The notes under the pieces: model-generated
What the model saw: only the letters and a program-made list of their open reading frames with translations
Databases searched by the model: none
Told to the model about the DNA's origin: nothing
Translations under genes and position numbers: made by a program
Assembly: GCA_017309115.1 (NCBI GenBank)
Contig: JAFLEF010000006.1
Span: forward strand, 1 to 64,000
Direction: 5' to 3'
DNA: 64,000 bases
Origin: Verrucomicrobiota bacterium
GTDB taxonomy: Bacteria > Verrucomicrobiota > Verrucomicrobiia > Limisphaerales > UBA9464
Shown here: positions 6,002 to 14,800 of the stretch, piece after piece
Position numbering within the stretch: position 1 is the stretch's first letter
How the letters are laid out: the number at the start of each line of letters is the position of its first letter

Positions 6002-6151
6002 AAGCAGACATTCGGATCAACGAGGCCCTCGTTCTTCCAAGAATCTGCGGGAATCGGCGTTAATCTGCGGATACCTGCGTTCTGCTTTTCCCCGCAAACC
6101 CGCGGGAACCACTCCCCGTCACGCGAAAGCGAGGCGAGTTTCGCACTTCCA

Positions 6152-6222
6152 CTGACCAGCGAACGCCGAGTTCCTTCGCTCCGCTCGGAAGCTCGGGGAC
6201 GGCCCAGCGGTCCATCCCTACC
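6152..6222 (+). repeat. Dispersed hairpin repeat, copy 2
   Basis: Same sequence and hairpin as the copy at 5638-5708, 514 bp away in direct orientation, as part of a 105-bp repeated segment (6118-6222). Confidence 0.7.
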
Positions 6223-6260
6223 GGTTCGACGCCTCTACCTCTCAGCTACCCACAAACCAG

Positions 6261-6297
6261 TTGAGAGCTGAGAGCTGAGAGCTGAGAGCTGAGAGGT
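6261..6297. repeat. Short tandem GAGAGCT repeat
   Basis: About five direct copies of the 7-mer GAGAGCT with no spacers, ending in GAGAGGTAAA. A shorter run of the same unit occurs near 58170 and its inverse near 58350. Confidence 0.8.
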
Positions 6298-6416
6298 AAA
6301 TCCTGGAAATCAGCACGTTAGAAGTGACGACCGGTTTGTGGACACCATGCAGATCCGGTTCACCGGTTTTCGCTCCTCTCAACTCTCAACCTTCAACTCT
6401 CAACTTAGATCCAGCA

Positions 6417-7877
6417 TCACGCCAACAAGCTCTTCACCACGTTGGCTTCCTCCACACCCGTCAGCCGCATATCGAGTCCCTGGTACTTGTAGCCGAACCG
6501 ATCGTGCTTGATGCCCAGTAGATGCAGGATCGTCGCGTGGAAGTCCCGGACGTGAACTGGGTTCTCCACAATGTTGTACGAGAAGTCGTCCGTCTCGCCA
6601 TACACCACGCCGCCCTTCGCGCCGCCACCCGCCATCCACATGGTGAAACAGCGCGGATGATGATCGCGTCCGTAGTTGTCCTTCGTGAGTCCGCCCTGAC
6701 TGTAGATCGTCCGGCCAAACTCCCCGCCCCAGATGATCAGCGTGTCGTCGAACATGCCGCGGGACTTCAAGTCCTGGATCAGGCCGTAGATCGGTTGGTC
6801 CACATCCTTGCACTGGGACGGCAAGCGACCGGCCACATTGCCGTGATGATCCCAGTTGTTGAGATACACCTGCACGAAGCGCACACCCCGCTCCACCAGA
6901 CGCCGCGCCAGCAGGGCGGAGTAACCGAAGCTCCCCGGCTTGCGGGCGGATTCCCCGTACAATTCATACGTGGACTCCGGCTCCTTGCTCACCTGCGTCA
7001 GCTCAGGAACGCTGGACTGCATGCGGAACGCCATCTCGTACTGCTGGATGCGCGTCTGCGTTTCCGGGTCGCCTAGTTGCTGGAAGTTCAGCTCGTTCAA
7101 CTGCCGCAAACCGTCGAGCTGATACCGGCGCAGGTCGGGCGTGATGCCGGCCGGATTGTTGATGAACAGGATGGGTTCGCCGCCGCTGCGGAAGGAAACT
7201 CCGGCATGTTCGCCGGGCAGGAATCCGCTGGACCACAACCGAGCACTGATGGCCTGAATCTGTTCCTTGTTGGTGGGCTCGGCGACCAACACCACAAACG
7301 TGGGCAGATTCTGATTCAGTGAACCGAGCCCGTAGCTCACCCAGGATCCGATACACGGACGACCGGTGTTCATGTTGCCGGTCTGCATGAAGCAGATCGC
7401 CGGCTCATGATTGATCGCCTCGGTGTGCATGGACTTGATCACGCACAGATCATCCACCACCCGGGCCGTGTAGGGCATCAGCTCGGTGTTCATCCAGAGC
7501 CCGTTGGAGCCGGCTTGGCTGAACTTGTATTTCGAAGGCGCGATCGGGAATCGGCTTTGTCCCGAAGTCATGGTCGTGAGCCGCTGGCCCTGGCGAATCG
7601 AGTCCGGCAGGTCCTTGTCGTACCACTCAGCCATCTTCGGCTTGTAGTCCCACAGATCCATCTGCGACGGACCGCCCACCATGTGCAGATAAATCACTCG
7701 CTTGGCCTTGGGAGCGAAATGCGGAAGGAGATTGGGCGCCGGTGCGCCTTCCTGTGCCCAGGCCTTAAGCCGTTCGCCGAGCAAGGTGGAAAGGGCAGCG
7801 GTGCCCAGGACGTGACGACCGCGACCAAAGAAGTGGCGGCGGGTCTCGAGTCGGGCGTATTCGGTGTACGGATTCAT
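6417..7877 (-). CDS. DUF1501 family exported protein
   Basis: A 486-aa protein of the DUF1501 family, whose members have an alkaline-phosphatase/sulfatase-like core and are paired with PSD1 proteins in planctomycetes and Verrucomicrobiota. Residues 12-42 form a twin-arginine-like export signal (TRRHFFGRG then a hydrophobic ALSTLLGERLKAWAQ). Family motifs are visible: VIYLHMVGGPSQMDLWDYKP near residue 59, HEPAICFMQTGN near 155, RPCIGSWVSYGLGS near 174, and near the end IIWGGEFGRTIYSQGG followed by GRDHHPRCFTMWMAGGG, which hold the conserved Asp/His/Glu residues. It is the last gene of a minus-strand run, 15 bp after the Uma2 gene. Its substrate is unknown; a role in degradation of sulfated or complex glycans is the usual inference for the pair. 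Confidence 0.92.
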   Translation of the reverse strand: MNPYTEYARLETRRHFFGRGRHVLGTAALSTLLGERLKAWAQEGAPAPNLLPHFAPKAKRVIYLHMVGGPSQMDLWDYKPKMAEWYDKDLPDSIRQGQRLTTMTSGQSRFPIAPSKYKFSQAGSNGLWMNTELMPYTARVVDDLCVIKSMHTEAINHEPAICFMQTGNMNTGRPCIGSWVSYGLGSLNQNLPTFVVLVAEPTNKEQIQAISARLWSSGFLPGEHAGVSFRSGGEPILFINNPAGITPDLRRYQLDGLRQLNELNFQQLGDPETQTRIQQYEMAFRMQSSVPELTQVSKEPESTYELYGESARKPGSFGYSALLARRLVERGVRFVQVYLNNWDHHGNVAGRLPSQCKDVDQPIYGLIQDLKSRGMFDDTLIIWGGEFGRTIYSQGGLTKDNYGRDHHPRCFTMWMAGGGAKGGVVYGETDDFSYNIVENPVHVRDFHATILHLLGIKHDRFGYKYQGLDMRLTGVEEANVVKSLLA

Positions 7878-7892
7878 CGGAGCCTCGGAACG

Positions 7893-8459
7893 TTAGGGAA
7901 CAAACACTTCATCAAGGTTCAATTGAAACTCGGGCAGGGCCTCGCAAACCAGCGTGCCGGAGCCCTCAAAACTCTGTTGAAACCCATATCGCCCATTCTC
8001 GGGGCGGCGAAAGACACTGATCCGCCGGACTTCAGGTTCCACCAACCAATACTCTCGGACCCCGCCCGAGGCATAGATCTCCGCCTTTCGCCGGTCCAAT
8101 TCCGCGGAACTGATCGTTACTTCCAAAACCCAAAGCGCCGAGCCGGGATGATGCTGAAAAAACTGATCTTCCCGCCCCTCCACCACAGCCAGGTCAGGCT
8201 CGGGCTCAGACCGTCCGATCGTCAGCGGGTCCTCCCGGAGCAAGAGATGACCCGGCTTGAGAACCGCCTCAATCATTCGGGCCAGTCGGCGAACCATGGA
8301 GGCATGCAACGGAGACTTGGACATTTTCTGAACAATCACCCCTTCCAAGAGTTCCACCGACCGATCGATCAGTCCCTGTCGTCCCAGTTCATGGTAAAAC
8401 TCGACGCTCACCGGAAACACGGCGCGGCGGACCGAGGGTTCTTCCAAGATAGAACTCAT
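7893..8459 (-). CDS. Uma2 family putative restriction-like endonuclease (DUF820)
   Basis: A 188-aa protein with the Uma2/DUF820 pattern: an N-terminal SVEFYHELGRQGLID helix and LLEGVIVQKM strand, then REDPLTIGRSEPEPDLAVV near residue 100 (the PD of a PD-(D/E)xK nuclease core), VLEVTISS (the ExK-region strand) and KAEIYASGGVREYWLVEPE. Uma2 proteins occur in many copies in Cyanobacteria and PVC genomes; their function is not established. The position is odd: it sits between the PSD1 gene (23 bp upstream) and the DUF1501 gene (15 bp downstream), which are normally adjacent, so it was probably inserted into a pre-existing operon. It may be co-transcribed with them. Confidence 0.88.
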   Translation of the reverse strand: MSSILEEPSVRRAVFPVSVEFYHELGRQGLIDRSVELLEGVIVQKMSKSPLHASMVRRLARMIEAVLKPGHLLLREDPLTIGRSEPEPDLAVVEGREDQFFQHHPGSALWVLEVTISSAELDRRKAEIYASGGVREYWLVEPEVRRISVFRRPENGRYGFQQSFEGSGTLVCEALPEFQLNLDEVFVP

Positions 8460-8482
8460 TAGGCAAATCTACGGTTTCTGGC

Positions 8483-11400
8483 TCACTTGTTCAAAACTTC
8501 ATCCAGATTCATCAACTGATTGGCCACCAGAGTCAGCGCCGCCAACTGGGTGGGCGGAATGTCGGACGCCGGTTTGGAGTCTCCCAGGGAGATTAGGCGG
8601 GTGGCTTCCTCCGGCTGACGGCCGTAGAAGCCAGTGAACTCCTGCAGCGACTGTTGCACGATGGCCCGTTCATCCGCGCGCAACGGACGCGCCAACAACC
8701 GCTCGGCGACCACCTCGATCGCCTCGGGCGACTTCCCGCCGGATTGTTTCCAGGCCATCTCCGCCAGGTGCCGAGCCGCTTCGATAAACTGCAGATCATT
8801 CAACGTCGCCAGCGCTTGTAGCGGCGTGTTGGTGCGTTCCCGGCGGGTGCAGGACACTTCGCGGCTCGGGGCATTAAAGATGTCCATTGACGCCGGCGGC
8901 GCCGCCCGTTTCCAAAACGTGTACAGCGAACGCCGGTACAGGGATTCCCCGGAATCACGCTGATACTTCTTGGTGTTGCTCTCCGGCATGGCGACTGCCT
9001 CCCACACGCCGTCCGGCTGATACGGCTTCACGCTCGGGCCTCCCAGCTTGGGCGCCAGCAGTCCGCTCGCCGCGAGCGCATAATCGCGGACCATCTCGGC
9101 ATCCATGCGGAAGCGCGGCCCCCGGCTGAGCAGGCGGTTGGCCGGATCCTTCTCCAACTTCTCGGGCGTGACCCGCGCATCCTGCCGATACGCCTGGGAC
9201 GTCACCATCAGCCGGAACAGGTGCTTCACATCCCAGCCGCTCTCGCGAAACTCCACCGCCAACCAATCGAGCAAGTCCTGATTCACCGGCGTCTCGCCCA
9301 TGATCCCGAAATCCTCCGTGGTCTTGACCAGGCCGGTTCCGAACAACTCCTGCCAGAACCGGTTCACCGTCACCCGGGCCATGAGCGGGTTGTCCGCCGC
9401 CACGAGCCACTGGGCGAGTCCCAACCGATTGCGCGGGGCTCCGGGCGGCAACGGGTTCAAGGCGACCGGAACGTTGGCCTCCACCTTGTCCTTGGGCTGA
9501 TCGTACTGACCGCGGAACAGGATCGCCGCCATCGGAGGCGAATTGGTCTTCTCCCGTTGGATGTGCGTCACGGGATACTTTTGCCGCAGGGATTCCCGTT
9601 CTGACTCGAGCTTGGCCACGGCGGCCTGAGCCGCTTGGAACGGTTGATCCCGGGTGGCCAGGTAGCTTTCGAAGGCATCTTTGCGGGCGTCCGGCGGCCA
9701 CTGCGCCTGCGGCACCCCGACCATTGTTCGCAGCAGGGAATTCTGAGCCAAGGCCCGCACTTCTTCCGGGGTCAGCACCCGGGAATACAACCGAACGTCC
9801 TGCAATCCCACGCCATCGAGGTGACTGCCGCCCGACCGCTGCGCCAACGTGAAGGGAGCCTCCGCGCGAATACTGCCGGTGACGCCTTTGCCATTCTCGA
9901 CCTCGGTCGCGGCGGCTTCGCCATCGACAAACAGCTTCACGCCCTCGGGCTTGCCGGACCCGTCATAGGTCACCCAGACATGCTGCCACTGGCCCTTCTT
10001 CGCCATCCGCTTTTGGGTGCGAACCTTGAGGGCGTTGTCCGGCCACTGGTTCACGATGTGCGTGGCAAACTGACCCTGCTGAATCCACAAGTCCCAACCC
10101 CGGTAACTCGCCGACTCCGGATCCATCCGGGCAAAAATGGCTGCGGTGGGATCCGCATTCGGCACGAACACCCAGCCGCCAAAGGAGAACGGCTGACCGT
10201 GCTCGAAGGCCCCCACCTCGGGAAACTGAGCGGTGGCTCCCTTGCCGAACACCGGCGCGGGTCCGAAGTAGGCGTTGGTGGTCACGGTGATGCCCGCCGT
10301 GGGAACCGCTTGGGCGGAACCGTTCCCCACCGTCACCGTCCACGAATTGGTCTGGCCGTCGTTCAGCGGCGCGCGAAACACCTGCCCCGGCAACGCCAGT
10401 TCCCGATCCAAGGTCGCGGCATCCAGACTGGAGACCCAGTTCACAAACGCCTGATCGGCTTCCGTTCGCCGCTGCTGCATCGCCTGTTTGGCGGCGTCCA
10501 CGGCTCCCGGCAACGCCTTCCATCGACTCAAGTCCTGCGCGTCACTGATCACCACCATGCTGGCGTTGGCGCCGTCCTTGACGTTGCCATCGAATCCGGA
10601 CTGCTGGGTGTTCCGGAAGAACGCCGCCATCGAATAGAAGTCCCGCATCGAGAACGGGTCGAACTTGTGATCGTGGCACGCGCTGCAGTTGGTGGTCAGC
10701 CCCAGAAACACCCAACCCGTGGTCGTGACCCGGTCGTTCGCGTAGATCGCCAGGTTCTCTTCCTCGATCGTGCCGCCTTCGTTGGTGGTCACGTTGCAGC
10801 GCTGAAAGCCGGTCGCGACCATTTGATCCTGCGTCGGATCCGGCAGCAGATCCCCAGCAAGCTGCTCCACGACGAACTGGTCGAACGGCTGATTCCGGTT
10901 GAAGGCCTGGATCACCCAGTCCCGGTACGGCCACATTTCCCGGTAGTTGTCGAAGTGCAGACCATGAGTGTCGGCATAGCGGGCGGCATCCAGCCAGTAC
11001 CGGCCGCGATGCTCCCCCCACTGCGGCGAATCCATCAAGCGGCGAACATACTTCTCGAAATAGTCCGGCGCGGTATCCGCCACGAAGGCTTCCACGTCGC
11101 CCGGCAGCGGCGGCAGACCGGTGAGATCCAGCGACAACCGTCGCGCGAGGGTTCGTCGATCCGCCTCGGGATTCATCGTGAGTCCCTTCTGAGCCAGCTT
11201 CGCCGAGACGAAGGCATCAATCGGATTCCGTTTGGCGGCCCCCGGCTGATCCGCGCCCGGGACCGGCGCCCGCTCGGGCTTCAGAAAAGACCAGTGCGGC
11301 TGCCAGGGAGCGCCCTGAAGGATCCACTGACGAATCAGTTCCTTCTGCTCGGACTTCAGTTCCTTGTGCGACTCCGGCGGCGGCATGAGCTCATCCGGAT

Positions 11401-11695
11401 CGGTGTGCACGAGGCGCTTCCACAAGGCGCTGTCCTCCGGCTTACCGGGCACCACCACCTGACCTTCCTTCTTGGTGCCCCCGAACAGACTCTCGCGCGT
11501 ATCGAGCCGCAGCCCGGCCTTGCGCGACCCAGGATCGGGCCCGTGACACGCCAGACAGTTGTCGGAAAGCAGGGGGCGGATGTCGCGATTGAACTGCAGC
11601 TCGGCCGCGGTGACCGGACCGGCCACCACCGCGGAGGCGAGGATCAAGGCAGCCCGTTGGGAAAGATGGCGGGCAAGGAAGATCGGCACAGGCAT
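8483..11695 (-). CDS. PSD1-type protein: cytochrome c + DUF1549 + LamG + DUF1553
   Basis: A 1070-aa exported protein. I start it at the ATG at 11695 because that begins a signal peptide (LSQRAALILASAVVAG, cleavage near TAA); the frame is open further upstream to 11839 without family sequence. In order: planctomycete-type cytochrome c (NCLACHGPDPGSRKAGLRLD near residue 43), DUF1549 with RRLSLDLTGLPPLPGDVEAF, a second haem motif NCSACHDHKFDPFS near 335, a LamG-like insertion (about 490-640, SFGGWVFVPNAD ... WQHVWVTYDG), and DUF1553 (NPLMARVTVNRFWQELFGTG near 775, ending LQALATLNDLQFIEAAR near 1000). Such proteins are thought to be periplasmic oxidoreductases acting with DUF1501 partners on complex polymers. 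It leads the minus-strand run containing Uma2 and DUF1501. Confidence 0.93.
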   Translation of the reverse strand: MPVPIFLARHLSQRAALILASAVVAGPVTAAELQFNRDIRPLLSDNCLACHGPDPGSRKAGLRLDTRESLFGGTKKEGQVVVPGKPEDSALWKRLVHTDPDELMPPPESHKELKSEQKELIRQWILQGAPWQPHWSFLKPERAPVPGADQPGAAKRNPIDAFVSAKLAQKGLTMNPEADRRTLARRLSLDLTGLPPLPGDVEAFVADTAPDYFEKYVRRLMDSPQWGEHRGRYWLDAARYADTHGLHFDNYREMWPYRDWVIQAFNRNQPFDQFVVEQLAGDLLPDPTQDQMVATGFQRCNVTTNEGGTIEEENLAIYANDRVTTTGWVFLGLTTNCSACHDHKFDPFSMRDFYSMAAFFRNTQQSGFDGNVKDGANASMVVISDAQDLSRWKALPGAVDAAKQAMQQRRTEADQAFVNWVSSLDAATLDRELALPGQVFRAPLNDGQTNSWTVTVGNGSAQAVPTAGITVTTNAYFGPAPVFGKGATAQFPEVGAFEHGQPFSFGGWVFVPNADPTAAIFARMDPESASYRGWDLWIQQGQFATHIVNQWPDNALKVRTQKRMAKKGQWQHVWVTYDGSGKPEGVKLFVDGEAAATEVENGKGVTGSIRAEAPFTLAQRSGGSHLDGVGLQDVRLYSRVLTPEEVRALAQNSLLRTMVGVPQAQWPPDARKDAFESYLATRDQPFQAAQAAVAKLESERESLRQKYPVTHIQREKTNSPPMAAILFRGQYDQPKDKVEANVPVALNPLPPGAPRNRLGLAQWLVAADNPLMARVTVNRFWQELFGTGLVKTTEDFGIMGETPVNQDLLDWLAVEFRESGWDVKHLFRLMVTSQAYRQDARVTPEKLEKDPANRLLSRGPRFRMDAEMVRDYALAASGLLAPKLGGPSVKPYQPDGVWEAVAMPESNTKKYQRDSGESLYRRSLYTFWKRAAPPASMDIFNAPSREVSCTRRERTNTPLQALATLNDLQFIEAARHLAEMAWKQSGGKSPEAIEVVAERLLARPLRADERAIVQQSLQEFTGFYGRQPEEATRLISLGDSKPASDIPPTQLAALTLVANQLMNLDEVLNK

Positions 11696-11858
11696 GGAAA
11701 CGGAGAGTGTACGAAAACGAGTATGCCGAGGGTTCACCAAGTGTCCACGGCCGACCCGAAGTGTCGGACGAAAGATTGGGGATTCCCCATCAATGAATTC
11801 GGCCCGGATTTTGGCGGAAACCCACCGCATCTTGGCCACCCCGCCGACTCACCCACGG

Positions 11859-14800
11859 TCACGGTGGCGTGTTCTCGGGACTGCGAACCCGAAACAACGC
11901 GGAATCCTCAACGCCTGGCAAAAGCACATTCTGGTTCACCGTGGCGGGTCCCACCGGCAACCAATCGCTGGTCCCCAGATGAGGTCGGCTTTCAATCACG
12001 TAGGGTCCCTCGCCATCGACCCAATCCAACCGCCACCTTCCGTCCGGCAGCGATCCCAAGTGAGTGATCACCGGGCCGGCCGCGGGCAGATCCAGCGGCC
12101 CAAAGCGCGCATTGGGAGCCGCCACAGCATAGTGCCCCACTCGGCCGTTCACTCCCGCCAACTCCGGTACAGTCCAGGTCACCAAATTGGTTCCGGCATG
12201 GTTCACCTCGAGAACCAACTCACTTGTCCGCAAATTCAAGACCACCTCGTAGTCCCGCCCCGCGATCCAGGGAATGGCATTGGTGCGCCAAATCGTGGCG
12301 CGCGAGGGATCCGGCGTGGCGCCCAAATCGGCGCCGACAACCGCCTCGCCTTCCGGTAGGTGCACGGTCCGCAACGTCATTCCCGGCCCGAGGGGACCCA
12401 GGACCGGATCGTTGGTCGCCACCGCGCGCCAATCCAGGAGCTGGAACCAGCCGGCATCCTGCTGACCAAAGACCACCCCAAAAGTGCCGTCGCCCGGGGC
12501 CGGACGCACATGAGTGCGGACAACTTGATTGGATATTCCGGGACCGGTCAGCAGGAGCGACGGCCCGGTCACTTGGTTCGGAATCGCCTCACGGTTGGCC
12601 GCATCCAGTTTCCACGCCGCGCCGGCCACCGGTGGAACTGCCAGGGAAAGCAGATCCGACTGCGACAGGTCCCGACTTCCCGGGGGAACAAACGGGGCCA
12701 ACGCCGCCCGCTGGCGCAGGTACTCTTCCACTTCGAAACGTTCGGCCGGAGTCAACACCCGATCGTACACAATCCACTCCGTCAGATCCCCCGTGAACCC
12801 AAAGGTCGCAGTGACGTATTTGCCGAGCACCACATTGGTCGCCACGGCCGAGTAAGCCCGACCCACGGTCGTTCGCGATTCAATCACCGTGCGACCATCC
12901 ACGGCCAATCGGTGGCGGTCCGGACCGTCCTCGCCGAAAACCTGTGAGAACACGCGGAATCCGGTCCCCGGAATCGTGCCCGGCGCCGATCGCTCGGCGG
13001 CGCCATCATAGTGATAGGTATCATCGCCCCCAACGCGACCCAGGGTCATCATTAGCCCGGAAAAATTGATGGTGCCAAAGGCATAGATGTAGCGACCGCC
13101 ACTGCTGTTGTTGAGGTAGCGGGCCAGGGTGAAGATCGTGGCATTGGTCAGCGTGCGACCGAGGTTACCGTGGAGGCGCGGTGTGCTGGAGCTATTGAAG
13201 CGCAAGGCCGGGACGCCCGAGGTGGAGTTAGCCACCCACGCGGGCCGGGTCGTCACCGCCGAGGGACGAAAGACAAATCTGTTCGGCGACTGGTCGGTCC
13301 AGGAGACCACATTGGTGCCGTCCAATTCCAAGCCGGCGTCGGCCCGCAGCCAGACCAGCAGATTCTCCCGGGCGGGCAACGCCCCCGGGACCTTCGCCGA
13401 CTCCGTCACCCCGGCAAGGAACAGCACCATGGCACCGGCCTCCTGTCCGTTCTGCAACGGTCGGCTCAACGTGAACGGGAATATGCTGGCCACACTGGCA
13501 AACTCCTCCGCCGGGCCACCCGGATCGATCACCACGCGATCGCCCACCGCGAAGATCGGTTGGCCAGCCGGCCAGCCGACGTCGGAAGCAGGCAAGACGG
13601 GCAGGACGGCCATGCCGGCGGCCACATCGTTGGTGAGGTAAGTGTAGGGCGAGAGCTTGAGACTCTTGCCCGTCGGACCGCCGTGGAGCTCGTCCACCGT
13701 CGCCGGGCGCCACCGCCCCCCGGAGGCACCCGTAGTTCCCGGTTCCCGCGCGTTGACCCAACCGGCTTCGACCAAGCCGTCCAAAATGCCGAGAAGTTCG
13801 TCCTCCACCGTTTCCGAAGCTGGACGCACCGAATTTCCCGGAAACACGGACCCCGTTCGGCGATGGGAAGACAAGACCGACGGCGACGGCGAATTCCCGT
13901 CCGGTTGCTCGTCGTAGATTTCCGGCTGCCCATCCGGCCCCAGGCGCACGGCCTGGCCGCCATTGCGCGCTGCTTCCGCCTTCAATTCCTCACCCAGACG
14001 CTCCAGAGCGCTGACCGTGACCAAGGGAGCCACATCGTTTCGAAGCGCCTGCGGCAGGGCGTCCGACGCCGCGCGCTCCAGCGTATTGACCTCCGACATC
14101 GCGCCATCGAGGAATGCGAACTCGCCCTTCCCCACTTTCAGCGCGGCATTGGGACCGCCTTCGATCACGGAAAGCTGATCCCGAAACTGGGTGGTCAGCA
14201 GTTCACCATACGGCGTGGCCGCCAGCATCTTCTCGCCTTCGCCGCCGCTGGCCGTGGGAGTGCAGCAGCGCAGAAACTTCTCGCGAAGATCCTTCGCAAA
14301 GAACGTGAAGGACTCCCCGTGCTGCATACCCAGGGCAATCATCTTGCGATAAACCCGAATACGCTTCAGCAGACTGGGCTGCGAGCCGTCCGGGTTAAAG
14401 ATGCCCAGGAAATCCACATCACCCGTGATGGCTTTGAACGAGCCGGCCCCATCATCCATGAGCAGGCGGTAGGCGACCCGCGGCTGGCCGGTGTAAGGGT
14501 CAGTGAAGTGATGCGGCTCCAGACGCGCGGCGCGTTTGGCTTCCTTGTTCGGCAGCAGGAATTTTCCAAAGCCCAGGTTTTGCTTTTGCGCATGGAAGTT
14601 CACGTCGATTCCTTCCCGGCTGTACTTGAGGAAGTTTCCGGCCTGCTTCGGATACTCCTCCATTTGGAATTTCAGGCGTTCATACACCTGGGCCCGCAGC
14701 GCCTGAGCCTGTTCAGTACCGGTGTTCAGCTCCGGATACCGCGAGAGATAGTTGTTGGCGAGAGCGTCGAAATCCGGGTTGACCACGCCGTTCTTCTTGT

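Larger units (their letters stand above)
6002..6416. repeat. Repeat-rich spacer without a gene
   Basis: No gene is supported here. The spacer holds an AATCTGCG-family unit (6041-6075) in the opposite sense to the one at 5411, the second copy of the 105-bp repeat (6118-6222), a tandem GAGAGCT-type run at about 6261-6297, and a CAACTCTCAACCTTCAACTC stretch near 6377-6406. TACCTCTCAGCT (about 6235) is an inverted partner of AGCTGAGAGGTA (about 6287), so the run can fold back on itself. Confidence 0.7.

Noticed and set aside
6261-6297. GAGAGCT run as a CRISPR array
   Set aside because: The 7-bp units are directly adjacent with no unique spacers, and no cas genes are near.
9635-12067. 810-aa plus-strand frame opposite the PSD1 gene
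   Set aside because: The opposite strand encodes a clear PSD1 protein with haem, DUF1549 and DUF1553 motifs. The plus frame is Arg/His/Gly-rich and without domains, typical of an antisense shadow in GC-rich DNA.
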